A stretch of 64,000 nucleotides of DNA, taken from positions 1 to 64,000 of the forward strand of contig NZ_PZJT01000005.1 in NCBI RefSeq assembly GCF_003206135.1. Direction: 5' to 3'. Both the position numbers and the translations under genes were made by a program. The notes beneath the pieces are model-generated. The model searched no databases and was not told where the DNA came from. It saw only the letters and a list, made by a program, of their open reading frames with translations. Source of the DNA: Salinicola salarius. Lineage in GTDB: Bacteria > Pseudomonadota > Gammaproteobacteria > Pseudomonadales > Halomonadaceae. The stretch's first letter is position 1. Each line of letters starts with the position of its first letter. Shown here in pieces: positions 44,207-52,757 of this stretch.

Positions 44207-44817
44207 GTGGCGTCCGGCTGATAACGCAGGCCATTGAGGGTCATCGTCAGCAGCTGATCGAGCAGCTCGCCGACTTCCATCGGCTGCTCCTGCCAATAGC
44301 CGAGACGATCGTTCAGACCCAATTGGACCAGACCGTGGACACTGCCCCAGAGGGTTCTTGCCATGCGGCGGGCACCGGCATCGTCGAGCGCCGGCTGATG
44401 CGCCTTGAGCGCGCTCTCGACACGAAGGAACAGCGCTTCGATGATATGGCTCTGGCGCTCGTCCAGCTCCCCCTCGTCCGCCAGCGGATATTCGAACAGC
44501 ATCTGCCAACGGTAGGGTTCATGCTGGGCAAACTGCCAGTAGGCGGTCGCCAGCGCCTTGAGCTGCGGTTCCGGATCGGCATCCTCGAGCCAGGAGACCG
44601 CGGCCCCCATGCGATCGAGCGTCTCGATATTGACGTACTGCAGCAGGTTGCTGAAGCTGCCGTAGAGCTTGAGCAGCGTACTCGGTGCACAGCCCACATC
44701 GCGAGCCAGGGAGCGCAGCGACAGCGTATGCACGGGATTGTCTCGCAGCCAGGCATCACAGGCCGCCATGACCTGAGCATGGAGCGCCTCGGGAGCGTGC
44801 TGTCGCGGTCGAGCCAT
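44203..44817 (-). CDS. TetR/AcrR-family transcriptional regulator
   Basis: Probable repressor, 204 residues. The N-terminal helix-turn-helix is visible (LSLRSLARDVGCAPSTLLKLYGSFSNLLQYV), followed by a helical ligand-binding domain containing WGSVHGLVQLGL, which fits the TetR_C_33 (WHG) subgroup. Its stop overlaps the MFS-acyltransferase start by 4 bases, so the two are coupled and the regulator probably senses a lipid or fatty-acid signal (inference). A 271-base gap separates it from the divergent SRAP gene. Confidence 0.9.
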   Translation of the reverse strand: MARPRQHAPEALHAQVMAACDAWLRDNPVHTLSLRSLARDVGCAPSTLLKLYGSFSNLLQYVNIETLDRMGAAVSWLEDADPEPQLKALATAYWQFAQHEPYRWQMLFEYPLADEGELDERQSHIIEALFLRVESALKAHQPALDDAGARRMARTLWGSVHGLVQLGLNDRLGYWQEQPMEVGELLDQLLTMTLNGLRYQPDAT

Positions 44818-45023
44818 GAAGTTCCTCGCTCGGAATGGTGTCGAATCGCTGCCGATGGTCCGGGAGCCGGAAAATATTGTTGTCGACTTAAAATCGAACA
44901 GCGTTTCTCAGCATATCGCCATACCGCGCAAACGCAAGCACCTGGGGCATTAACGTAACGATTTCGTGAGAGTTTTAAGCCGATCGATTGCACCGGTCGC
45001 ACCCGTTTTCGATCAATAACATC

Positions 45024-45052
45024 TTGGCCCTGCCCTTCCGGTGGCATAGGCT
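45024..45052 (+). promoter_or_regulatory. Candidate sigma-70 promoter of the SRAP-like gene
   Basis: -35 TTGGCC (45024-45029) and -10 TAGGCT (45047-45052) with a 17-base spacer, 37 bases before the start codon. No LexA-type operator was seen between 44818 and 45088. Confidence 0.35.
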
Positions 45053-45088
45053 GTGGCCCTGCCGTCAGAATGCCCACGAGGAGAGACC

Positions 45089-45763
45089 ATGGCTGGTCGA
45101 CTGCATGTCGACGACTGGACACGTCATCCGCGGAGCCCCGCCTTTCGTGGCATCGACCCGCCCGTGTTCAGCCCCAACCTGGCGCCTCGCCGCTGGCTGT
45201 CGATCCTGCGCCGGGAAGCAGACGACATCGTGCTGCGCGACGCCTTCTGGGGACTCACGCCCACCTGGCTGAAGGTCCTCGATCAGGCGCCTCACTGCGC
45301 CCGCGCCGAATCCCTCGACGAGCGACCGATGTTTCGCGAAGCGCTGGCCGAGCGCCGTTGCCTGGTCCCCGTGACCGGCATCTATGTCTGGCAGGCCGGG
45401 CTACGCGGCAAGCAGCCCTTTCTGGTCACACATACCGACCGCTCGCCGCTGATGCTGGCCGGCATCTGGAGCCGCTACGCTCCGGATATCGGCACCCCGC
45501 GTGACTCGTTCGCGCTGATCACCGTGCCTACCACGGAGGTCATCGCGCCCATGAGCGACCGCCTGCCCGCCGTCATCGCGCCCTCCCGGATCGAGGACTG
45601 GCTCTCTGTGGAAACCTCGCCGACAGCCGCTCGTGACCTCATCGGGCCGGCCGACAGGGAACTGTTGGGCGCTTTTCCGGTATCAAGACAGGTGAACGAT
45701 CCCGCGCACCAGGAGTGGGCCTGTGGCTATCCGGTCGGACCCATGCGGGTGTGGACGGCCTGA
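45089..45763 (+). CDS. SRAP (YedK/HMCES)-fold protein lacking the catalytic residues
   Basis: 224-residue member of the SOS-response-associated peptidase family, whose active members crosslink abasic sites in single-stranded DNA through Cys2. The fold is recognisable (FSPNLAPRRW, WGLTPTWLK, ARAESLDERPMFREAL, RRCLVPVTGIYVW, PLMLAGIWSRY, FALITVPTTEVIAPMSDRLP). All four functional positions are changed: Cys2 is Ala, the active-site Asn before ARAE is Cys70, the catalytic Glu in the GFYEW-type motif is Val100, and the His of the HDRMP motif is Ser156. ATG 45089 with GAGGAG upstream fixes the start, so Ala2 is not a mis-called N-terminus. The role is unknown. Confidence 0.85.
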   Translation: MAGRLHVDDWTRHPRSPAFRGIDPPVFSPNLAPRRWLSILRREADDIVLRDAFWGLTPTWLKVLDQAPHCARAESLDERPMFREALAERRCLVPVTGIYVWQAGLRGKQPFLVTHTDRSPLMLAGIWSRYAPDIGTPRDSFALITVPTTEVIAPMSDRLPAVIAPSRIEDWLSVETSPTAARDLIGPADRELLGAFPVSRQVNDPAHQEWACGYPVGPMRVWTA

Positions 45764-45811
45764 AGCCAAGCCACGCTCCGTCTCGGCGTTCACGATCGAA
45801 CCATTCACCGT

Positions 45812-45880
45812 CGAGCTCCGTTCATCCTCGAGCCGATTCATTACCAAGTCGATTCATTACCGAGCCGATTCATCATCACC
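45812..45880 (+). repeat. Four degenerate 16-17-bp tandem repeats before ptrA
   Basis: Units resembling CGAGCCGATTCATTAC begin at 45812, 45829, 45845 and 45861. The second and third differ at two positions, the first and last more. They fill most of the 129-base gap between the SRAP-like gene and the M16 protease start (45893). Confidence 0.75.
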
Positions 45881-45892
45881 GAGAGAATCCGT

Positions 45893-48847
45893 ATGCAGGA
45901 ACCCCATTCACGAGCTTCATCGCATCGCGCTCATGCCGTTGGCAGCGCAATATCCCGGCGCTCCGGGCTCCGCGCCTGGTTCGCTGCCGGCTACCTGACC
46001 CTCGGTCTGGCACTGACATTCAGCTCGCTGCCCAGCGAAGCCATCGCCGCCGCCAAACCTGTCTCGCCGGATCCCGTCCAGCCGATCCAGGGCTCCCTGA
46101 ACCAGAGCTCCCCGACCCAAAACCCTCTGACCCAAAGTCCTCTGATCCAAAGCCCTAATGACGACCGCCAGTATCGTGCCATCACGCTGGATAACGGCCT
46201 ACAGGTGCTACTGGTCAGCGACCCCGATGCCGACAAGGCCGCAGCGGCGATGGATGTCTCGGTTGGCAGCGACAACGACCCGTCGGACATGCCCGGCCTG
46301 GCGCACTTCCTCGAGCACATGCTGTTTCTGGGCACCGAGGGCTATCCCGATCCCGACGGCTACCAGCGCTTCATCAACCGCAACGGCGGATCTCACAACG
46401 CCTTCACCGCGGACCAGGACACCAACTACTTCTTCGATGTCGATCCCGAGGCCTTTCCCGAGGCGCTGGACCGTTTCTCGCAGTTCTTCGTCTCTCCGCA
46501 GTTCAATCCGGAGTACGTCGACCGCGAACGCCATGCAGTGAACTCCGAGTACCAGGCGCGGCGAGAAGATGACGCCCGCCGCATCAACGAAGCGCTGGGC
46601 AAGGCGCTCAATCCCGATCATCCGATCAACCACTTCTCCGTCGGCAGTCTGGATACGCTCAACAGCGAAAAACGTCCGCTGCGCCAGGCGCTGCTCGACT
46701 TCTATCACCGCCATTACGGCGCCAACGTGATGCATCTGGCCGTGCTTGCGCCGGAGCCCCTGGACACCCTGGAGCAGCAGGTGCGCCAGCGCTTCGACGC
46801 CGTACCCGATCGCGACCTGAAAAAGCCGGTCGTCGAACAGCCGCTGGCAAGAGACGGCGACCTGCCGGCGTCGCTGCGCATCAAGACCAACGAAGCCCGG
46901 CGCCAGCTGGTGTTCCTGTTTCCCGTCGACGATCCGATCCTCGAATATGCCGACAAGCCCGACGACTACCTCGCCAACCTGCTCGGCCACGAAGGCGAAG
47001 GCAGCCTGCTGGCCGCCCTGCGTCAGGCCGGCTGGGCCGACGGCCTGTCTGCCGGCACGAGCCATGGCGATGGTCGGAACGCGCTGTTCGACATCTCGAT
47101 CAGCCTGACCCCGAAGGGCGAAAACCACCTCGACGACATCCAGGCGAGCCTGTTCGAGCAGATCCGGCGGATCCGCGATCACGGCGTCAACGCCTGGCGT
47201 TACGAGGAACAGGCCAGACTGGCCGAGCAGAGCTTCCGCTTTCAGCAGCGCAGCGAACCGATCGCCACCGTCAGCGGCATGGCGATGAGCCTCGCCCATT
47301 ATCCGCTCAAGGATGTGCAGTACTCGCCCTACCGCATGGATCAGTTCGACGCGGCGGCGATCAATGACATCCTCGAACGGCTGACTCCCGACAACCTGCT
47401 GCGGGTCTACAGCGGCCCGGACGTCGCGGGGGAAAAGACGACCGAGTACTTCTCGACCCCCTACACCCTGACGCGCCGCGACGACTGGCCTCGCGGGACG
47501 CCTCTCGAAGGACTGGCGCTTCCCGAGGCCAACCCCTACATCGCCGAAGACCTGAGCGTACAGCCGTTCGATAGCGCCGAACCGGCGCGCCTCGTCGACT
47601 CCCCCAGCGTCGAGATCTGGCATCAGGCCGACAGCGACTTTGGCGCCCCGCGCGTCGAATGGCGCTTCAGCCTGCAGAACCCCGATGCCACGCGGGATGC
47701 CCGCCATGCCGTACTGACACGGCTGCTGGCCGGCTGGTTGAACGATGGTCTCAACGAGCGCTTCTACCCCGCCTCGCTGACCGGCCAGAACTTCACCGCC
47801 TACGCCCACGGTCGCGGCATCACGCTCGCCTTCTCCGGCTGGCGCGATCATCAGGATCGCCTGATGCAGACGGTCGTCGAGCAACTGCGGCAGGGCGAGA
47901 TCACCGATGCCAGCATCGCCCGAGTCAAGCAGGGGCTGGAACGCAGCTGGGAGAACGCGCCACAGGACGCCCTCTATCAGCAGATGCAGCGCACCCTGGG
48001 CGAGGCTCTGATGCGGCCGCAGGTCAGCACCCCCAACATGCTGGCGGCGATCGGTGACATCGATGCCCAGGACGTGCGCGACTATCGCCGGCAATTCCTC
48101 GACGAGCTCTACGTGCAGGCTCTGGCGGTGGGCAATCTCGACGCCACCCTTGCCAGACGCGAGGGGCTGCTGGTCGCCAACGCCCTGTCGCCCAGGCTTC
48201 GCGCCAGCGACATTCCGCCGTTGCGCGTGCTCGACGTCCCGGCAGATGCGCCGGCCCTGCATCCGTCGACGACACGGGACGACGCCGCAGTCCTGCGCTA
48301 TCTCCAGGGCCCCAATCGCGCGCTGCAGAGCCAGGCCAGCCTGGCCGTGATCGGGCAACTGATCGGCCCGCCGTTCTTTGCCAAACTGCGCACCGACGAA
48401 CAGCTCGGCTATGTCGTCAGCGCCGGTTACGCGCCCTTCATGAATGCCCCGGGCCTGATGATGCTGGTGCAGTCGCCCAGCGTTTCCAGCGAGACCATCG
48501 GACAGCGCATGAACGCCTTCCTGAAGACGTTCGATCAGCGCATAGCCGCCCTGAGCGATGCCGATCTGGCGCCCTATCGCCAGGCCGTGCGCCAGCAACT
48601 GCTGCAGCGCGACCAGTCACTTTCGGCACGTGCCGATCGGCTGTGGCAGACGCTGGCCTACCCCCAGGCCGACTTCGATCGTCGGGAGCAACTGGCAGCC
48701 CAGGTCGACGAGCTGAGCGCAGCGGATGTCCGCAGCGCCTGGCAGACGCTGCGCCAGAGCCCGGCGCTCAATGTCACCTCCGATGCCGGCGACCAGCCCA
48801 GCGATGTCGATGCTCTGACTCGCGACTACGCGACGCTGGCGCGATAA
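45893..48847 (+). CDS. ptrA: Pitrilysin-type M16 zinc metalloprotease
   Basis: Large periplasmic protease III-type enzyme, 984 residues. The inverted zinc motif HFLEH (LAHFLEHMLFLGTEGYPD) and the downstream Glu in RHAVNSEYQ define the active M16A domain. Three further M16 domains follow, including the C-terminal EQLGYVVSAGYAP. An N-terminal hydrophobic stretch (AWFAAGYLTLGLALTFSSLP) with a basic lead looks like a signal for export. A low-complexity Q/S/P/L linker encoded by short repeats (about 46110-46157) precedes the catalytic domain. A strong terminator follows at 48887. Confidence 0.93.
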   Translation: MQEPHSRASSHRAHAVGSAISRRSGLRAWFAAGYLTLGLALTFSSLPSEAIAAAKPVSPDPVQPIQGSLNQSSPTQNPLTQSPLIQSPNDDRQYRAITLDNGLQVLLVSDPDADKAAAAMDVSVGSDNDPSDMPGLAHFLEHMLFLGTEGYPDPDGYQRFINRNGGSHNAFTADQDTNYFFDVDPEAFPEALDRFSQFFVSPQFNPEYVDRERHAVNSEYQARREDDARRINEALGKALNPDHPINHFSVGSLDTLNSEKRPLRQALLDFYHRHYGANVMHLAVLAPEPLDTLEQQVRQRFDAVPDRDLKKPVVEQPLARDGDLPASLRIKTNEARRQLVFLFPVDDPILEYADKPDDYLANLLGHEGEGSLLAALRQAGWADGLSAGTSHGDGRNALFDISISLTPKGENHLDDIQASLFEQIRRIRDHGVNAWRYEEQARLAEQSFRFQQRSEPIATVSGMAMSLAHYPLKDVQYSPYRMDQFDAAAINDILERLTPDNLLRVYSGPDVAGEKTTEYFSTPYTLTRRDDWPRGTPLEGLALPEANPYIAEDLSVQPFDSAEPARLVDSPSVEIWHQADSDFGAPRVEWRFSLQNPDATRDARHAVLTRLLAGWLNDGLNERFYPASLTGQNFTAYAHGRGITLAFSGWRDHQDRLMQTVVEQLRQGEITDASIARVKQGLERSWENAPQDALYQQMQRTLGEALMRPQVSTPNMLAAIGDIDAQDVRDYRRQFLDELYVQALAVGNLDATLARREGLLVANALSPRLRASDIPPLRVLDVPADAPALHPSTTRDDAAVLRYLQGPNRALQSQASLAVIGQLIGPPFFAKLRTDEQLGYVVSAGYAPFMNAPGLMMLVQSPSVSSETIGQRMNAFLKTFDQRIAALSDADLAPYRQAVRQQLLQRDQSLSARADRLWQTLAYPQADFDRREQLAAQVDELSAADVRSAWQTLRQSPALNVTSDAGDQPSDVDALTRDYATLAR

Positions 48848-48886
48848 CGGCAGCGGCGCACCCGAAGACATTACCCTCCAACGCAA

Positions 48887-48926
48887 GCCGCCCCGGACGC
48901 ATCGTCCGGGGCGGCTGTCTGTTTTC
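48887..48926 (+). terminator. Terminator after ptrA
   Basis: GCCGCCCCGGACG and CGTCCGGGGCGGC form a perfect 13-pair stem with loop CAT, ending at 48915, followed by TGTCTGTTTTCT. The T-run is imperfect but the stem is very stable, and it lies 40 bases after the ptrA stop. Confidence 0.8.
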
Positions 48927-48966
48927 TGGCTGTCTGTTTTCTGGCTGTCTGTTTTCTGGCTGTCTG
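48913..48966 (+). repeat. 15-bp tandem repeat (3.6 copies)
   Basis: GGCTGTCTGTTTTCT is present three times without change (48913, 48928, 48943), plus nine bases of a fourth copy. The first copy begins inside the terminator stem. Confidence 0.95.
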
Positions 48967-48992
48967 GTTCGGGAAGTCGGCTTTCGTCACCC

Positions 48993-49017
48993 GCTCGTCG
49001 CTCGTCGCTCGTCGCTC
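48993..49017. repeat. 7-bp tandem repeat at the sbcB 3' end
   Basis: GCTCGTC occurs three times in a row with a partial fourth copy (GCTC) that runs into the sbcB stop codon at 49016-49018. Confidence 0.9.
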
Positions 49018-50509
49018 AATAAGCGTCGAACGCCTGTTCCGGCATGATCGACTCGACGTACATCACCAGCTCTTCGAGCACCTGACGTTCGCGGTCTTCC
49101 AGCGGCGTCTGGTTGAGGCGTTCGATCTCGCGGGCGAAATCCTTGAGCGTCATTCCGCCACTATTGGCGTCGTTCATGCGCGCCCAGCGGAAGGCGTCCC
49201 ACTGCGCCTTTTCCTCGCTGTCGAGCGTGTCGGGATAGCTGCGCGCACGCATCCGGAACAGCATCTCCTCGAGCCGCGGGTCCTGGAAGGCAAACCCCGT
49301 CGTGCCCAGCTCGTCGGGCGGTGTCGCGTGCACGCGTTCCATCGCCTGCCGGTCGTGCGGCGAAAAGAAGCCGCCAGAGTAGAGCATCAGGTCGGGATCC
49401 TGCGGCGGATCGGCCGGCGAGTCGGCAAAGGCCAGTGCTGCCTTGCTGGCGGACTCCGGATTCTGCACCAGCGCCTGCCAGTGTCGCTCGCACAAGGCAC
49501 GGTCGAGCCCCAGACGCTTGGCGACGGCATCATTGGCCGTGGCGATCGGCAGCAGCACCGGGCTGCGATTGAGATGGACCACTTTCAGCGGAATCCGCGT
49601 TTCGCCCTCGGCCAGTTCGCTTTCGCTGACGAAGATGCGTGACCGGATCTCCTCGGGCGTCAGCGAGAACAGCGGCGCCGGGTCGACGGCCAGGTCGTAG
49701 ACGATGATCCCGTTGGGGTTCGAAGGGTGCGCAGCCAGCGGCACGACCAGCGCGCTGCAGCCGCGACTGGCGGGATAACGCCGCGAGATATGCAGCATCG
49801 GCTTGCGGGCATCGACATCGAGCAACTCGGCCACTCGACGCTTCTGACGCAACGACAGCAGGTAATCGAAGAACTTGGCATTCCGGGCGCGCAAAAGCCG
49901 AGCCATGCCGATCGTGGCGCGCACGTCCGCCAGCGCGTCGTGGGCTCCTTCATGCGGGATACCGTTGGCTGCCGTCAGGTGCTCGAGCTTGAAGCTCGGG
50001 GCGCCATCGTCGCGCTTCGGCCATTCGATGCCCTCGGGGCGCACGGCGTAGAAGGCGCGCACGGCATCGATCAGATCCCAGCGGGAATTGCCGTTCTGCC
50101 ACTCTCGAACGTAGGGGTCGAACAGGTTGCGGTAGAACAGATGGCGGCTGACTTCGTCATCGAAGCGCAGGCTGTTGTAGCCCAGCGAACAGGTGCCCGG
50201 CACGCTCATTTCCGCCTGGATGCACGCGGCGAACTCTGCCTCCGGCACGCCACGACGCAGCGCGGCCTGGGGCGTGATGCCGGTAATCAGACAGGCATGG
50301 GGGTTGGGCAGGTCGTCGTCCGCCGGGCGGGCGTACAGGGTCAGCGGCTCGCCGATTTCGTTGAAGTCGGCATCGGTACGAATCGCGGCGAACTGGGAAG
50401 CCCGGTGCCGACGCGGATCGGCACCGAAGGTTTCGTAGTCGTGCCAGAGAAATGTGAGCTCTGCCTGGGGCCGGGAATTCCTGCTGTTGCCCCTTCCACT
50501 CGTGGCCAT
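49016..50509 (-). CDS. sbcB: Exodeoxyribonuclease I
   Basis: 3'-5' single-strand DNA exonuclease of recombination and mismatch repair, 497 residues. DEDD-family motifs are visible: FLWHDYETFGADPRRHRASQ with the first acidic pair, GYNSLRFDDEVSRHLFYRN, and HDALADVRATI. The C-terminal ExoI domain contains LMLYSGGFFSPHDRQAM and ARSYPDTLDSEEKAQW. It is convergent with ptrA. minE ends 118 bases upstream of its start on the same strand. Confidence 0.97.
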   Translation of the reverse strand: MATSGRGNSRNSRPQAELTFLWHDYETFGADPRRHRASQFAAIRTDADFNEIGEPLTLYARPADDDLPNPHACLITGITPQAALRRGVPEAEFAACIQAEMSVPGTCSLGYNSLRFDDEVSRHLFYRNLFDPYVREWQNGNSRWDLIDAVRAFYAVRPEGIEWPKRDDGAPSFKLEHLTAANGIPHEGAHDALADVRATIGMARLLRARNAKFFDYLLSLRQKRRVAELLDVDARKPMLHISRRYPASRGCSALVVPLAAHPSNPNGIIVYDLAVDPAPLFSLTPEEIRSRIFVSESELAEGETRIPLKVVHLNRSPVLLPIATANDAVAKRLGLDRALCERHWQALVQNPESASKAALAFADSPADPPQDPDLMLYSGGFFSPHDRQAMERVHATPPDELGTTGFAFQDPRLEEMLFRMRARSYPDTLDSEEKAQWDAFRWARMNDANSGGMTLKDFAREIERLNQTPLEDRERQVLEELVMYVESIMPEQAFDAY

Positions 50510-50590
50510 TCCGCTCTCCGCCTGCGCAAAAGGCCAAGCCTAGCATAGCCGGCAGCACGACTCATGTGTCGCTGGCCGTGGCGCTGACCG

Positions 50591-50640
50591 CTTCAGGTCT
50601 TGGCCGCTTCAGGTCTTGGCCGCTTATCAGGTCTTGGCCG
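50591..50640 (-). repeat. minE: Tandem duplication of the minE 3' end
   Basis: The 16-base unit CTTCAGGTCTTGGCCG (plus strand) is repeated at 50591 and 50607 and again, with a 2-base insertion, at 50623-50640. The third copy is the end of minE itself (codons for AAKT and the stop); the other two lie just past the stop codon. Confidence 0.9.
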
Positions 50641-50896
50641 CTTCGCTTTCGTTGGGCAGTGTCACGTTGAGTTCGAGCACCGAGCAGTCGTTGTCGCTGT
50701 CGAGGCTGATATTGATGGCATCCTGGTCGACCTTGACGTACCGCCGAATGACCTCGAGCAGCTCCTGCTCCAGCATCGGCATGTAGTCGGGCTGGCCCCG
50801 ATGCCCGCGTTGATGGGCAACGATGATCTGCAACCGCTCCTTGGCAACGGATGCGGATTTCTTGCGTTCACCCTTGAGAAAATCGAGTAGCCTCAC
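50627..50896 (-). CDS. minE: Cell division topological specificity factor MinE
   Basis: Activates the MinD ATPase and drives pole-to-pole oscillation of MinCD, 89 residues. MRLLDFLKGERKKSASVAK (membrane-targeting and anti-MinCD region) and AKERLQIIVAHQRG are typical, followed by the dimerisation domain. It starts with GTG 50896, overlapping the minD stop by 4 bases (GTGA). Its 3' end is tandemly duplicated beyond the stop codon. Confidence 0.97.
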   Translation of the reverse strand: MRLLDFLKGERKKSASVAKERLQIIVAHQRGHRGQPDYMPMLEQELLEVIRRYVKVDQDAINISLDSDNDCSVLELNVTLPNESEAAKT

Positions 50897-51714
50897 CGGC
50901 GGCCTCCTCCTCCGAACATGCGTGCGATCAGGCCGCGCTTCTGCACCGATTGAAAACGCAGCGGCACGTCTTCGCCCATCAGGCGCGATACGGTATCGAC
51001 ATACGCTTGTCCAGCGTCGCTCTTGTCGTCATGGATGACCGGCACCCCCTGGTTGGAGGCGCGTAACACGGCTTCCGATTCAGGAATCAGGCCGACCAGG
51101 TCGATCGCCAGTATTTCCCGAATGTCTTCCAGATTGAGCATGTCCCCGTCATCGACCCGGCTCGGGTTGTAGCGGGTTACCAGCAGGTGTTCCTTGATCG
51201 GGTCACGGTTCTGTTCGGCGCGACGCGACTTGGACGACAGCAATCCGAGAATACGGTCCGAGTCCCGCACCGAGGAGACCTCGGGATTGGTCACGACGAT
51301 GGCCTCGTCGGCGAAGTAGAGGGCCAGTTGGGCGCCACGTTCGATACCGGCGGGAGAGTCGCAGATGATGTAATCGAACTCCTCGGAGAGATCCATCAGG
51401 ACCTTCTCGACACCTTCCAGCGTCAGCGCATCCTTGTCGCGCGTCTGGGACGCGGGAAGGATGTGCAGGTTCTCCGAGCGCTTGTCGCGGATCATGGCCT
51501 GCTTGAGTCCGGCCTCGCCCTGGATGACGTTGACCAGGTCATAGACGACCCGGCGCTCGCACCCCATGATCAAGTCCAGATTCCGCAGCCCCACGTCGAA
51601 GTCGATGACGACGGTCTTGTTACCGCGAAGGGCCAACCCCGTGGCAATGGCTGCCGCACTGGTCGTCTTGCCGACGCCACCTTTACCGGACGTTACAACG
51701 ATGATCTTGGCCAA
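50893..51714 (-). CDS. minD: Septum site-determining ATPase MinD
   Basis: Membrane-associated ParA-like ATPase of the Min system, 273 residues. The deviant Walker A SGKGGVGKTTS, the switch region VVIDFDVGLRNLDLIMG, the DSPAGIERGAQL motif and the C-terminal amphipathic membrane-targeting helix (GLIARMFGGG) are all present. It starts at TTG 51714, with AGGAAG 6 bases upstream. It lies between minC and minE. Confidence 0.98.
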   Translation of the reverse strand: MAKIIVVTSGKGGVGKTTSAAAIATGLALRGNKTVVIDFDVGLRNLDLIMGCERRVVYDLVNVIQGEAGLKQAMIRDKRSENLHILPASQTRDKDALTLEGVEKVLMDLSEEFDYIICDSPAGIERGAQLALYFADEAIVVTNPEVSSVRDSDRILGLLSSKSRRAEQNRDPIKEHLLVTRYNPSRVDDGDMLNLEDIREILAIDLVGLIPESEAVLRASNQGVPVIHDDKSDAGQAYVDTVSRLMGEDVPLRFQSVQKRGLIARMFGGGGRR

Positions 51715-51760
51715 GATGAACTTCCTGTTACCCGATAACTGTTGATCATTCTCGCGCCAT

Positions 51761-52501
51761 TCAGGTCAGCGCCGAGATCCTTAACTGGTCTTCCTTGAGC
51801 TGCACTTGCACCGAACATCCCAGCATCTTGGGGTCGATATCCTCAAGACGCTTGTAGGTTCCTGCCACGGAAAGCAACTCGGCCTTCAGATCGTGACAGA
51901 AGATACCGGCTTCGCGATCGCCATGAATACCAGCCAGCGCCCGTCCGCGTAGTGGCCCATAGACATGCACACTGCCTGCGGCCAGCACCTCGGCACCGGG
52001 ATTGACGGCGCCGATCACGACCAGATCGCCTTCCGAGGCGGAAACCTGCTGGCCCGAACGCACCGTACCGCGATAAATACGCCCCCCAGCCTGTATCGAT
52101 ACCTCCGGCGGCGGCACCGGCAGCTCCGCTTCGATCGGTGCCTCGACGGGCCGGGGCTCGACCCCACGCGGACGATTCTCCTGCGGCGGGAACCACCCTA
52201 GCCCCAGCGCCCATGCCGACTGCTTGACCGGATCCGATCCGCCGCGTACGGCCACTGGCAGCAACTTGTGCGCGCGACACACGGCACAGATGCGCTCGAG
52301 GGCAAGGTGCGGCTCGTCGACCTGCTCGACACTCAGCACCACCGGCGTATGCTGAAAGAAGGCCGGTGCCTGACTCACCTTCCCGGCCAGTTGTGCGCGG
52401 ATACGCTCAGGGTCGCCACTGGCCAACTCCATGACTGTCATCGGCAGCATGCCGCCTTTGAATGTAAAGGCAGTGTCTGCCCGATCCCTGTTGAGACTCA
52501 T
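51761..52501 (-). CDS. minC: Septum site-determining protein MinC
   Basis: Inhibitor of FtsZ assembly, 246 residues. An N-terminal FtsZ-inhibiting domain (about 1-110, AFTFKGGMLPMTVMEL) is followed by a proline-rich linker (about 115-145). The C-terminal beta-helix domain binds MinD (VRSGQQVSASEGDLVVIG, GRALAGIHGDREAGIFC). First gene of minCDE. The 256-base gap to the divergent DUF349 gene should hold both promoters. Confidence 0.97.
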   Translation of the reverse strand: MSLNRDRADTAFTFKGGMLPMTVMELASGDPERIRAQLAGKVSQAPAFFQHTPVVLSVEQVDEPHLALERICAVCRAHKLLPVAVRGGSDPVKQSAWALGLGWFPPQENRPRGVEPRPVEAPIEAELPVPPPEVSIQAGGRIYRGTVRSGQQVSASEGDLVVIGAVNPGAEVLAAGSVHVYGPLRGRALAGIHGDREAGIFCHDLKAELLSVAGTYKRLEDIDPKMLGCSVQVQLKEDQLRISALT

Positions 52502-52757
52502 GACCGAACTCCGCAGCGGGGGAATGGGGTTAAGCTAGGCGAGGGCGGACATCGCTGCAACCGATCATAAGGCCCCTCAGACCTTTTGTCAGGTGTCGCC
52601 ACGAACCGACGCAACCCGCGAATCGGGCTTTCATCACCGACGAATCGGGCTTTTACCGCTGGCCTTCAAATGGTTAGATAGACAGTTGCCGTCGGCGCCG
52701 CGCATTTGCGGGGTCGATCTCTGCCAGCCCCGTCGTTTTCAGGATGCCACACCGGCC

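Noticed and set aside
42833..44221. 462-codon plus-strand frame opposite the MFS-acyltransferase
   Set aside because: Low-complexity Gln/His/Arg/Glu translation, typical of the reverse of a membrane protein gene.
44818..45088. LexA-controlled promoter for the SRAP-like gene
   Set aside because: No CTGT-N8-ACAG-type palindrome was found in the gap.
45812..49017. CRISPR array suggested by short direct repeats
   Set aside because: Repeats are contiguous 7-17-bp tandem units without spacers and there are no cas genes.
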